Assembly (NCBI GenBank): GCA_010356995.1
Contig: ML996689.1
Span: forward strand, 957,228 to 1,021,227
Source of the DNA: Trichodelitschia bisporula
Lineage: Eukaryota; Ascomycota; Dothideomycetes; Phaeotrichales; Phaeotrichaceae
Direction: 5' to 3'
DNA length: 64,000 bases
Below, piece after piece: positions 23,177-32,923 of the stretch. A model generated the notes under the pieces. It had not been told where the DNA came from and ran no database searches. It was given only the letters and a program-made list of their open reading frames with translations. Both the position numbers and the translations under genes were made by a program. Positions within the stretch are counted from its first letter, which is position 1, and each line of letters starts with the position of its first letter.

Positions 23177-23774
23177 CTTCATGTTTCTCGTCCGTCATTG
23201 GCTGAATGCTGCCTGTCGATGCAACCTGTCGAAATAATATTTTTTGCCTATTTATGTATCAGGTCCCAGATTTGGATGTAAGGGGAATACAAAAGAAATA
23301 GTCCGAGTTTCTTAGATCGATGTCCTTCCTACACTGAGACCCTTTAGGCAGCCAGCAAAGCCCCCATCAATTTGAGAAATATTAGCTATCCGACTTTTAT
23401 ACCCCAGCAGCCCAGACAGTTTTTTACTCCATTTCTACTCGTATTTCACACGAAAAGTGGTCACCAGTTATTCGTCGTAATGAAACGATAGAATTGCATA
23501 CAAAACATAAATGCTATTCATATCCCACACGGCTCCAGAAGCCCGAGTATTAGAGAGGTAGAGAACATATTTACCTGCTTAAATACGTACATCGTAACCT
23601 GAAGGATCATCCGGGAGAGTAAAGAAGGGCACGATACGCGTGAGAGGTTAAAGAGGGAAATATGAATTTTCAGCACTCCACCCTTCATTGTAACGCCATC
23701 CGTATTTTCAAAGTCAAACTTCTGGTCCCAATTTACTCCTACGACGCGGATAAATAACAATAAAGAAACGCGTA

Positions 23775-23967
23775 TTCCTTGCACGGTCCAGGTACTGGCC
23801 TAGGTACACGCCCAGGTACTCGTACCCACTTTTTCGCTATTATGAGCCAGTCAGAGAGCTAAAATTTATTACCGAAATAGAGAAATCTTTACAAAACTAA
23901 ATTCTAGCTCTTTGATTGGTCCATGATTGCGGCATGTGGGCGACGAGTACCTGAGCCGTACAGGGGA
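23775..23967. mobile_element. TA-flanked inverted-repeat element E2 (193 bp, MITE-like)
   Basis: The two halves are imperfect inverted copies meeting near the centre. Both termini follow a TA dinucleotide (23773-23774 and 23968-23969) and read TTCCTTGCACGG and TCCCCTGTACGG inward. The left end carries three 12-bp GCCCAGGTAC-type units, the right end one. No coding capacity. The TA flanks suggest mobilisation by a Tc1/mariner-type transposase (inference). Confidence 0.8.
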
Positions 23968-23980
23968 TAGACTCGTGCGA

Positions 23981-24310
23981 TTAAAGCGAGGAGTCTACTA
24001 CAACTTCTTTGTAGATGCACCTACGAGAAGATGGTAAATTATGAATCCATTTACTAATATCGTCATCGCTGGCACTATCGTAATTAACAACCCAATCAGA
24101 GGGCTGGTACCCTTTACGGAACAGTTTTACTAGGATAATAGGCTCTCTAATTTGTCGGCCACTTGCGAGAACGCCAACGAGGACACCAGCAGCGCAAGGG
24201 CTACGGTAGGGGGTAGACCGAGGCTCTTTAATTAGCTCGAGCCCTTCAAATTTTTGTCGTCCGGCAGGCAGGCTGACATAATGTGTTCGGAATGTCTCTC
24301 CTAAGGAACT
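23981..24310 (-). pseudogene. Unrecognised 109-codon coding-like remnant without a start codon
   Basis: The minus strand is open for 109 codons after an in-frame TAG and ends at TAA, with no ATG near its beginning. The translation is protein-like, with even hydrophobic spacing: segments include RTHYVSLPAGRQKFEGL, REPIILVKLFRKGY, PSDWVVNYDSASDDD and RRCIYKEVVVD. I do not recognise the family. The stop lies 14 bp from inverted-repeat element E2. It may be the C-terminal exon of a dead element or of a captured or degraded gene. Confidence 0.4.
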
Positions 24311-24534
24311 CTAGATGTTCGTCTAGTAGTGCCCAGATACTCATTCCTTCCGTGTTAACTCAGCCAGAAATGCTGGGTCTCGTTGTCCGAGATAGCATGC
24401 AAATGTAAATACTGAAACAGCCAACTCCGCTGCACGTTGAATATTTAAGAAGGAGCATTGTAGACCAGGCTGCCATTAGAACAACCCCTCGAGTTCCTTG
24501 AACCGCCCCCCAAATTACCAGAGCCACCCTGTAC

Positions 24535-24612
24535 CCCTAACCACCCATACTCACTAACGAAGTATATTATCATCGCTAACCCTAACCGTTACCCAACCCT
24601 AACTACTAACCT
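24535..24612 (+). repeat. Degenerate telomere-like CCCTAA motifs
   Basis: The stretch has several CCCTAAC, CTAACCCTAACC and CCCAACCCTAAC words, resembling the fungal telomere repeat but irregular and short. It immediately precedes the 3' tail of LINE copy 2. It may be an interstitial remnant or chance. Confidence 0.35.
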
Positions 24613-24618
24613 AGTAGC

Positions 24619-25647
24619 GTAATAATAATAGCTTGATTACGCCCAGGCTTGTTTTAGCTAGCCGTATGGTCGGGTCTCACCACTTTAGGAGTGGGTTTGA
24701 CCAACTTCTTTGGTTCTACACAGCAAAAACCCTCCCTAGACGGGTTGAGGAAAAGCCCTGGAAGTCGTCCTTTGGAGAGGGGCATGTGAGCCTCACACCT
24801 TTTACATGTGTTTATCGTCTTTTCTTTGCACCATTCTTGTGGGTCCCAAGCGAGAACTTGGCTGCACGCCGAGAAACTGAGAAACACTCCATATCCCAAT
24901 TAAACCCCAAAAGCGCCAAACGCCTACTGCAACGCAGATCCCATGATTCTAGGCCATGTGATCGAAAGAGAGAAGGAGAGGAAGGAAATTGAGGACTGCC
25001 AGGTGGTGTCCGGAGGCCGCCAGGGGGGGGGGGGGGCGGCTCCTCTTTGGGGGAGATCCGGTTCCTGGTAGCAAGGGTGGTATTGAATCCGCACTTCTTC
25101 ACGTGTGGGTAGACTGGTGTTGTTGCTAGTCCTAGTATGTTGTGTTTGTGGTTGGGGAGAGGGCTGTGGCCTCCGTTGTATTGAGCTTTTCCGGCTCTCT
25201 TGGGGTTCCTGGAGGGTTCCGGTTGCGGGCCGTCAGCTTTGTGGTGGCTCGCTTTCATCCGGTTCCCTTCCAGTCTCGCTAGGAGATTGTGGATTTATGA
25301 ACAGTTCGTGGGGTGTGGGCGGCTTTTTTCCCACATCTCGGGTTCCGATTGGCGGAATTCTTTAGCTAGCTTGAATTGGCCGATGAAGCCTCTGTTGATG
25401 ATATAGTTTGTGACTGCCTCTAGACCTCTCCTAGTGTTCATCATTTTGTTGTAGTCAATTGTTCTTGCTTGCTCGTAGAGCTCGGAGCGTCCCGCTCCGA
25501 GCGTGCAGCTCATGACCATATGCTTGGGTGTTTGTCGCCCAAATCCGCAGGGGCACCGGGGGGAGTCAAATGTCGGGACTCCTACTCTGAAGAACCTAGT
25601 AGTGTATGCAGCCGGCCTAGGGGCTAGGTTGGTGTTAGGCATGATTG
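24619..25647 (-). mobile_element. 5'-truncated LINE, copy 2, with C-terminal coding end (Tad1-like)
   Basis: On the minus strand the frame covering about 25638-25295 encodes the end of a non-LTR retrotransposon polyprotein: SPRCPCGFGRQTPKHMVMSC gives a C-x-C-x8-H-x4-C zinc knuckle, followed by the NYIINRGFIGQFKLAKEF tail typical of Tad1/I-like LINEs. About 670 bp of 3' untranslated sequence then runs to a (TTA)n tail at 24619-24630. The copy is cut at its 5' end where element E3 begins. Reverse transcriptase and endonuclease are absent. Confidence 0.82.
25023..25036 (+). repeat. Poly-G run in the LINE 3' region
   Basis: A run of about 14 G, interrupted only at its end, lies in the 3' untranslated part of LINE copy 2. 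Comparable G/C homopolymers occur at about 46600, 56210 and 62221. Confidence 0.8.
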
Positions 25648-25649
25648 CA

Positions 25650-26550
25650 TCCCTCGTACAGCCCAGGTACTGGCCCAGGTACATGCCCAGGTACTCGTCC
25701 CCCACTTTTCCCTCTCGTGAACCAGTCAAAGAGCTGGAATTTAGTTCTATAACAATTTCTCTAGGATACTAATAAATCTAAAGCCCATAAATGTTACATC
25801 TACGCCCTGTTTAAATCCAGTCCTTCAGGAGGAAAGTCTGCTTACAGATACTACGTAGACGTAATTATCCCCCACATTCTGCAACCGCATACATAGAAAA
25901 AGTGATTGCGCTCCGCCTCAGCAAAAATGGGAGAGGAAGGCGGGAGTATTTTTTAAACTAGTCCTACCAAGAACTTACCCCCAAACTTCAAGGCGAGATA
26001 CACTCATGCGCCAAGAAGATATAAAGTTAGAAATAGATTCATTGGAATTGCCTTAATCTGCGGAGCAGTTTGGCACCACTTTGGTCGCGATAATGTTATC
26101 GGTAAAAGGAGTTATTATCAGTTGAATTTTTATAGTTTTTAAAATGGGTTCGGCACGCGCTTAAATTAGCAAATATCTCTTTTTATGGCAATGCTACGGT
26201 GACGTTAGTGGCGCCAAAATACTCGTCGCATTGAGGCATTTCAAATAAACATATATTCAACTTTATGTCTTTTTGGCACAGGAACGCATCGCGCTTTGAA
26301 GCTTAGAGGTAAGCTTTTAGTTCGGTCTTGGTAACCATAAATGTTATTGAGTTTGTAAGCAAACTATGCCCGTCTAGGACTAGTTTTAAGCAGGGTTGTA
26401 GATGTGACATTTATGGGCTGTAGGTTTATGAGTACCCATTTTTTTACTTCTGTAACAAATTCTAGCTCTTTGATTGGTCCATTATGTCTTAAAAGTGGCG
26501 GAAGAGTATCTGGGCATGCACCTAGGCCAGTACCTAGGCCGTACAAGGAA
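25650..26550. mobile_element. TA-flanked element E3 (901 bp) with about 180-bp terminal inverted repeats
   Basis: The left end (25650-25830) and right end (26380-26550) are inverted copies. They share the terminal TYCCTYGTACRG word, three 12-bp GCCCAGGTAC units each, the CAAAGAGCTRGAATTT block and an inner AGCCCATAAATGT block. The right end is flanked by TA (26551-26552); the left by CA, explicable as a TA transition. The interior (about 550 bp) is AT-rich with no coding frame. This is the longest family member and best defines the full terminal repeat. Confidence 0.82.
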
Positions 26551-26872
26551 TATATGCCAATTCAATTAGCTGGAGGCTGCGACGGGAACAGTAGTAAATA
26601 TTAACAGTAATATTATGGATACGCGCCCAAGTGGCCCGAAGATGATTCGCCTATAGAAAGGTTTCTTTTGACTGTTAATCAAGGGCCATACTACAGGTAC
26701 GGTATTGTGCTTATGATTTCATTAGACTATTACGCCGCCTCTGCCCCCCATACGCGAGAAATATATATCCCTCATTGTCAGCGTCTTTGGGGCACTTCTC
26801 GGTTCCCGGCAGTATTTGGTTGATTTTAGGAAAGAGACGCTCCTAATCAAGCATTGATCACACTCCACGACG

Positions 26873-27116
26873 TGCGGCCAAGTTCTCGCTTGTGACACAA
26901 GAATGGTGCAAAGAAAAGACAATAAACACATGTAAAAGGCGTGGCGCTCACATGCCCCTCTCCAAAGGACGACTTTCCGGGCTTTTGCTCAACCCTTCCA
27001 GGGAGGGTTTTTGCCGCGTAGAACCAAAGAAAAAGGTCAAACCCACTGCTAAAGTGGTGAGACCCGACAATACGGCTAGCTAAATAAGCCCGGGCGCAAT
27101 CAAGCTATTATTATTG
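26873..27116 (+). mobile_element. 5'-truncated LINE 3' end, copy 3 (opposite orientation)
   Basis: This is the reverse-complement orientation of copies 1 and 2. It starts in the block around CCAAGTTCTCGCTTG and ends with (TTA)n at about 27105-27116. It is shorter at its 5' side than copy 1. Same 3' terminus, different truncation point. Confidence 0.8.
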
Positions 27117-27454
27117 ATTACACTCCATCGGCGATATGCACAATACGAAGATAATGGAACGCCAGTAACTTTGCTCTTCCCTTCATGCAGCTTAATGAAC
27201 GTGTCTGGGACGGGCTTATATTGGCGGCTTTATTCGTTCTTAGGTTTCGAACTAATGGACTTATGTACAAAACTATTAGAGCGCTAGCCAGGTAGGATTT
27301 GCGCATTTACTTAACAGAGACTCGTTTTGAAATGGGGCTTTACCGGTTCTTGATATGAAGACGCCGAGAAATTACGCTAGGCAAGTAGAAACAAATGGTT
27401 CGCGAGCTAAGCTTTTGAGATTTTATGCGTTTCCGCGGTTTATAGCGTTAGGTA

Positions 27455-27696
27455 TCCCTTGTACGGCCCAGGTACTGGCCTAGGTACTGGCCCAGGTATA
27501 CGCCCAGGTATACGCCCAGGTACTCGTCCCCCACTTTACCCTCTCATGGACCAGTCAAAGGGCTAAAATTTAGTTCTGTAACGATTTCTCAGTTTCTGTA
27601 ACAAGCACCAGCTCTTTGATTGGTTTATAATAGCAGAAAAGTGGGGGACGAGTACCTGGGCATGTATCTGGGCCAGTACCTGGGCCGTGTAAGGGG
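27455..27696. mobile_element. TA-flanked inverted-repeat element E4 (242 bp, MITE-like)
   Basis: This is a near-palindromic element with TA flanks at 27453-27454 and 27697-27698. Its left end has five consecutive 12-bp units ending in GCCCAGGTAC/T and the right end has three, so the arms differ by tandem-unit number. The rest of each arm (CGTCCCCCACTTT, CAGTCAAAGRGCT and the TTCTGTAAC block) matches E3. It is the best-preserved short member. Confidence 0.85.
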
Positions 27697-27984
27697 TAGA
27701 TGATAAAGGATATTGCGAACAGCTTTTAAGGGGAGTTATTTATGCACACTCCTAAAATCTGTAATATATACATTCTTCCCTACGTCTGGTGCCGTTCCCA
27801 AATGGAACTATTAGGTGAACACCCCAATAATCTTAGATTGACATCTTGAATTGACAGCTCCTCGCTGGCCAATGGCGCGCCAAAACCGTACCGGCTTTCG
27901 AAAATGTATGGGTAATGAGATTTTACTGTGTTAGCCAATTCCATTTCATACGGAGCATGTACTTGGATAGATATTCACAATCCT

Positions 27985-28112
27985 CGAGCAATTAAAGAGC
28001 TAGAATTTAGTTCTGTCAAAATATCTCATCCAAATATTTCAATCTCAGCAAAAAATCCGAGCTCTGTAATTGGTTTATAATTGCGAGTACCTCGGCAAAA
28101 ACCTGGAGTAAT
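27985..28112. mobile_element. Decayed copy of the TA-flanked inverted-repeat family (E5)
   Basis: It keeps the inner AAAGAGCTAGAATTTAGTTC block and its inverted partner (GAGCTCTGTAATTGGTTTATAA), plus one eroded GAGTACCTCGGC end. The left terminus and most 12-bp units are lost. Confidence 0.6.
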
Positions 28113-30029
28113 AACTCAATTAATTAACACGCTCTATCGGGTTCCAAACTATCGTCGCGGAAAAAGCGTTAAGAATAACGCGCAACCAGCCCCATCGCGG
28201 TTGATTCATAATCATGAGTAGTAGCGTTGAAAAAATATCTATTCGCCGTGTCATAATACGAGCTTCGCTTAGACTGCGGGTTCAGGCTGGCTCTCTCATA
28301 TACTGATTGGCCAGCTCCCCTCCCCTCCACCCACGAGTCCGAGTACCAACTGAGAATAACCATACCGGCCCTAGCTGTTTTTTAAGTGAATTTAGTTTGT
28401 CACCATCCGTGCTGCAGCTGCTCAATAGTTTAGCAGTTGTTCAGTATCGTCTCCTCAAGAGCTCTGCACCCGTTTCCCAACCGCGTCTGTCTGACCTAGG
28501 TGATGTGGATGGTTCAGCCAGCTCTGGGCTAGGTTGGATGCCTCAGGCATCTAGTCCAGATCGTCCGACTTTTGTTGGAGCCTCAGGCATCAAGGCTAGG
28601 GTCAGCCGGGCTGAACCTGCAGGGATCAGGTCTCTGAGGCAGGCACCCGGGTGTTATGGCAGTCATCCTCGAGTTATGGTAATTATTACTGTGGTACGGC
28701 AAGTAGCACTGCTTCATAGCAGGCATAAGTGTGGTATGATAGCAGGTATGATTGGATTGCGGCAGCAGGCATAGAGGGTTTGTTTGTTTGGTTGCCTTGG
28801 GCAAATCAGCCGTCCTATCCTTTAGATAGCTTGTTTCCTCCCACATCTCTCACCAAGCATCGTCTCTCTCTCGTTCACTCACTCTCATGTTCATGACGTT
28901 TATCCACGCTCCGAAAGCGTCATAGCCTGTCCATAGCTCTACAAAATAATCAGGAGCACCTGAGGTCAAAAATTCGTTTTACAGCTGACTAGCAACCGCT
29001 GCGACCAAAATGCAAAATCATTTCAGATCTGATTCCGTTCTGGGTAGAATCTTACTTCGTCTCCCCATACAGTTCCACCGGTACTTAGCCGAACCCTTTT
29101 AATGCTCTCTATAATCTTTCAAAGCATTATCGGTTTTTTTGGGGGGCTTAACGGAAACTGGTGACATAATCCTGTGGTAAGGCGAGGTTGAGGAATCCCA
29201 CTAGGCGGGTTTTGACAAGCTATGATGAATAAGGGAGCAGCTAATGAGCAGGCTCTGAGCTACTAAAAACTTATCCATAATGGCGCCAGAGCTTTTTCTT
29301 ACTCCCCACGCGGAGGGTAATGTGGCACATTTGTTGGTTTAGGTAAGGACATGAACGCGGAATAACACAATGGAATTTAACCACTGGTTAGGTGTAACCT
29401 TAACTTTTAAATGTACCCGCAGATCAAGTTTAGGTACCAATATAGCTTACCGTAGTTGTAGTGGTTTCGTGGACCTGGACGACCTACATATCATAGAAAG
29501 CGCAACAAGAGGAGTCCCTTGACACTTATCTGGTCTGATTCGCTCACGGGAAGTTTTGCTATATCATTGCCAAGTCTGGATGGCTACGGGGGCCGTAACT
29601 GGTTTGTATCCACTCAAAACCGCCGTCTTCTAATTTGGCTTAATGAGGGAGCTGTGCGGGAAAGCTGCGTACCGGTATCTGATATTTTTGTTAGGCGTGC
29701 CAAATGATTCCTGTCCTTAAAACATGACTGGGCCAGACACACTTCGATAGTTCTAGGTCCAGTGGACTCCCTAACTAAACCCCATGGAGCGTTCGCATGC
29801 TCAGAAATTGATAAAATTTGAGCAATCATGGCACCTCACCGTACATCGCACAACGTGCATCTAGGATATGGAACGCTCAATTAACCGCAACATCGCTGCC
29901 AACGCCGAAGTCTAAATGGGATGAAATTTCGAGAGAATGTACAAAAGATACCTTCCCGTCCCTACACAAATGAAACCTCATATTATTCTATCCCTAAACC
30001 CCACCCTGCCGTCATCACCTGCTTGTCAT

Positions 30030-32923
30030 TCACAGCATTATGATGGCGGCAAACACAATCCCAACCGCCAGAGAGCTAACGCCTGTCCGGCCGGCGGCGT
30101 TAACGCTCACCTGCAGCGGCGAGTACTTTGTGGAGGCACCAGTGCCGGTCGGAGGGTACCCCTTGGTGCCGTTGGCGGGAGCACCGTATACAGGAGCCAC
30201 GGGGCTGCCGGTCTCGCCGTACACAGGCTTCACGACTACGGCGGACGACACCTCCGCGTAGCTACCCTTGACGGGAGTCGAAGGGGAGCCGGGGGCATAG
30301 TAGCCGGGGCTCCCAGACGGGACGGCACCCGGCTTGCCTCCACCCGTCACCTTGGCTACGAACGTCGACGGGCCGGCCTTGTAGGCGATGGACGGACGAG
30401 CAGACGCGTAGACGGGCGTCTTGGCCGGGGCAGTGGGACCAGTCACAGTATAGGGCACGGTGACAGTGACGGGAATAGGAGTCGCGCCGCAGCCGACGGA
30501 GCAGATCTTGACGGTCTCGGTGAACCCCTGGAAGGGCTTCTTCGGATTGTACTGGCACATCTGGCAGTGAGGGACGGTAGTTGTGATAGTGGTGGTGGTC
30601 AGGCCGGTGGCGCACACGTCGACGATAGACGTGGTAAGGACAGTCGTGATACGGACCTTGATGGGGTGCACGCCCTTCGGGATCGGGTTGGAGCCGACAC
30701 CGCTACCCGCACCATACGTTGGGTAAGGAGCGGCGGAACTGATGCTCGACGGGTAGTAGTACGCGCTGGCCGAGCCTGGCGACACATAGTAGCTGGCGGA
30801 CAGGGGCGCAGACGAGCCGTACGCAACCGGGACGCTGCTGCGAATCGGCCCAGGGCCACGAGAAACAGAGGCGGCGCCTGAGAGGGAGGCGGGGGGAGAC
30901 CCAGCAGGGCGGCTAAGGCTTGCCGAGCTGCCCGATGCGGAGAACTGTGCACTGGACGCGACTTGCGATGAGCCGGCGGCGGCGCTCGAACCTGCCGGGA
31001 ATGCAGAGCTGGCGTGAGCAGAGCTACCTACAGCAGATGCAGACTGGGATGCGCTAGCCGAGGCAGATAGAGCGCCAGAGGCGGATGCAGATGCCGATGC
31101 ACTGGCGGATGCGGATGCGGACGCACTGGCGGAAGCAGAAATGGAGCCAGACTTGCTCGCGGAAGCACTAGCGGACGCCGAGGCGGAAGCAGAGTCAGAC
31201 TTGCTCGCGGAAGCACTAGCGGACGCCGAGGCGGAAGCAGAGTCAGACTTGCTCGCAGAAGCACTAGCGGACGCTGAGGCAGAGCCAGACTTGCTCACAG
31301 AAGCACTGGCGGACGCCGAGTCAGACTTGCTCGCAGAAGCACTAGCGGACGCCGAGGCGGAAGCAGAGCCAGACTTGCTCACGGAAGCACTAGCGGACGC
31401 CGAAGCGGAAGCAGAGCCAGACTGGCTGACGGAAGCACTAGCGGACGCCGAAGCTGAGCTCGAAAGACGCGACGAGCTGGGCGACGCGGAGGGGGAGGCC
31501 GAGCTAGAGAGGCGCGACGAGCTGGGCGACGCGGATGGGGAGGCCGAGCTAGAGAGGCGCGACGAGCTGGGCGATGCAGATGGGGAGGCCGAGCTTGAGA
31601 GACGCGACGAGCTGGGCGACGCAGAGGGGGAGGCTGAGCTAGAGAGGCGCGACGAACTGGGAGAGGCTGACGGCGACAAGCTGCTCGACGCGCACGATCC
31701 CGGGTTGCCCTGAGCTTCGGAGTAGATCTTGATGGAGGCAACCTCCCAGAACCTGACGCTGTCAGTTGTGTAGCGGATGAGAATAATGCACCTACGCATC
31801 AGCGAAGTCGCCACCGTTGTCGCGAACATAAGCAGCGCAAGATTCGCCAGTAGATGCGCCCGATTGCATAGGGCAACCCGCCGCATCATAAACGTTAGGA
31901 GCACCAGCTATTGCCCATTAACAATGATCAACAAAGAAGTGCTAGTGTCACTTACCCCAGGCGCCGCAGAAAGTAGTTGTGAACATAAGCTTCTGAGCCT
32001 TGATATTGGTGTTGAAGTTGCAGCCGGTGAAGAAAGAGTCGGGGGTTCCAAACAGACTAGGATCGGGATTGGTGCACTTCAGCGTTGCGGGCTCCTGTCC
32101 GCGAGGGAAGAACCAGGTCTTGATGAATGTGTCTGTCCACTGCATGGCGTACGTGCCACCTCCGTTGGCGTTGAACGGAGCACCAAAGGTCGCTGGAATG
32201 CCCGAATCAATACCGCAGCCGACAGTATTCTCGATAGCCCCCGCAGCATTGTTGGTCTGTCTCCGCGTCAGTCATATTTTTTCAACCAGTCAAATGTGCC
32301 ATTCTAGTTACCGCGCAGTTGGAGGCGGCGACAGTCCCCTTATCACCAGCACCTTGGTCCGTGATCTGGCACACAGGGTTCCCCGTATGGAGGGAATACT
32401 TGTTGGTCGTAAAAAGGTTCACGCCCTCGATGATATCTGTGGTCATTAGCTGACGCCTCATTCGACCCTGCTATCCTTACCGATCTCGCCCCCGAGGGGC
32501 CATGTATCCGCGGCACCGAGCGTCCAGAAGGATGGCCAGATACCGCACTTGCCGCCGGGCATGTGCTTGACGTCCGCAATGAAGAGGCCTTTGTGGTACG
32601 AATTTATGCCCTCCAGGCGAACACTGGGACGGCCGCGGGCGTTGGCAGCAAGTGCTCCCGTGCCGACGCCCCATTTAGCACTGTTGGATGTGGCAGAGAT
32701 AAGGCTGGCAGCATCGCCGCGGGACAGGTAACTATGTGCATGAGTAAGGCTTCGTAGCCTGCCGTTGAACTTACTCGACGAAACCCTCTGACGGATCATT
32801 CCCCGTGAAAAATGCAAAATTGTCAAAGAAAGTGGTGCCCTGGTAGGTCTCCAACGGAACATAGTTGAGAGCGCTGGCGGAAGCCAGGAGCGAGCTCAAC
32901 CCAAAAAAGACAGACGAACGCAT
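30030..32923 (-). CDS. GPI-anchored GH16 beta-glucanase-type protein with Ser/Ala-repeat stalk
   Basis: Six exons (32923-32775, 32731-32481, 32436-32312, 32256-31956, 31907-31796, 31752-30030) give about 886 residues. A signal peptide (MRSSVFFGLSSLLASASA) is followed by a GH16 domain to about residue 325. The catalytic motif EIDIIE (E132, D134, E137) is completed across an intron. Enzymes of this type cleave or remodel beta-1,3/1,4-glucans of the cell wall. Residues about 334-572 are Ser/Ala/Pro/Lys repeats, probably heavily O-mannosylated. A Thr/Val-rich region with paired cysteines follows, and a hydrophobic C terminus (SSLAVGIVFAAIIML) fits a GPI signal. The fifth intron has two acceptors 6 nt apart (CAGCGTCAG); the second was used because it restores FWEV. 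The gene borders the transposon island. Confidence 0.88.
31141..31660. repeat. Coding minisatellite in the GH16 stalk
   Basis: Two tandem blocks lie side by side. 31141-31455 has units of about 48-60 bp coding alternating Ser-Ala with a Lys-Ser-Asp/Gly break. 31456-31660 has about four 60-bp units coding SASPSSSRLSSSA. Units within a block are nearly identical, so copy number is probably unstable. The opposite strand is also open here and would give an acidic repeat peptide; that is a by-product. Confidence 0.9.

Larger units (their letters stand above)
20055..30029. other. Gene-poor, AT-richer transposon island
   Basis: About 10 kb between the MARVEL and GH16 genes contains no intact gene. 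It holds LINE 3' ends, TA-flanked inverted-repeat elements, a foldback element and at least one coding remnant, listed separately. The composition is visibly richer in A/T than the flanks, and differences between repeat copies are mostly C/T and G/A transitions, as expected where repeat-induced point mutation has acted. The intervals 20055-21048, 21400-22640, 23180-23770, 28110-29930 and the spaces between elements show nothing I can name. Confidence 0.8.

Noticed and set aside
28660-28960. Possible solo-LTR-like stretch beginning TGTTATGG
   Set aside because: No flanking target duplication, no second copy and no associated coding remnant are visible, so the family cannot be supported.
31141-31713. 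190-codon acidic repeat frame on the + strand
   Set aside because: It is the antisense of the GH16 Ser/Ala repeats and has no flanking conserved sequence.
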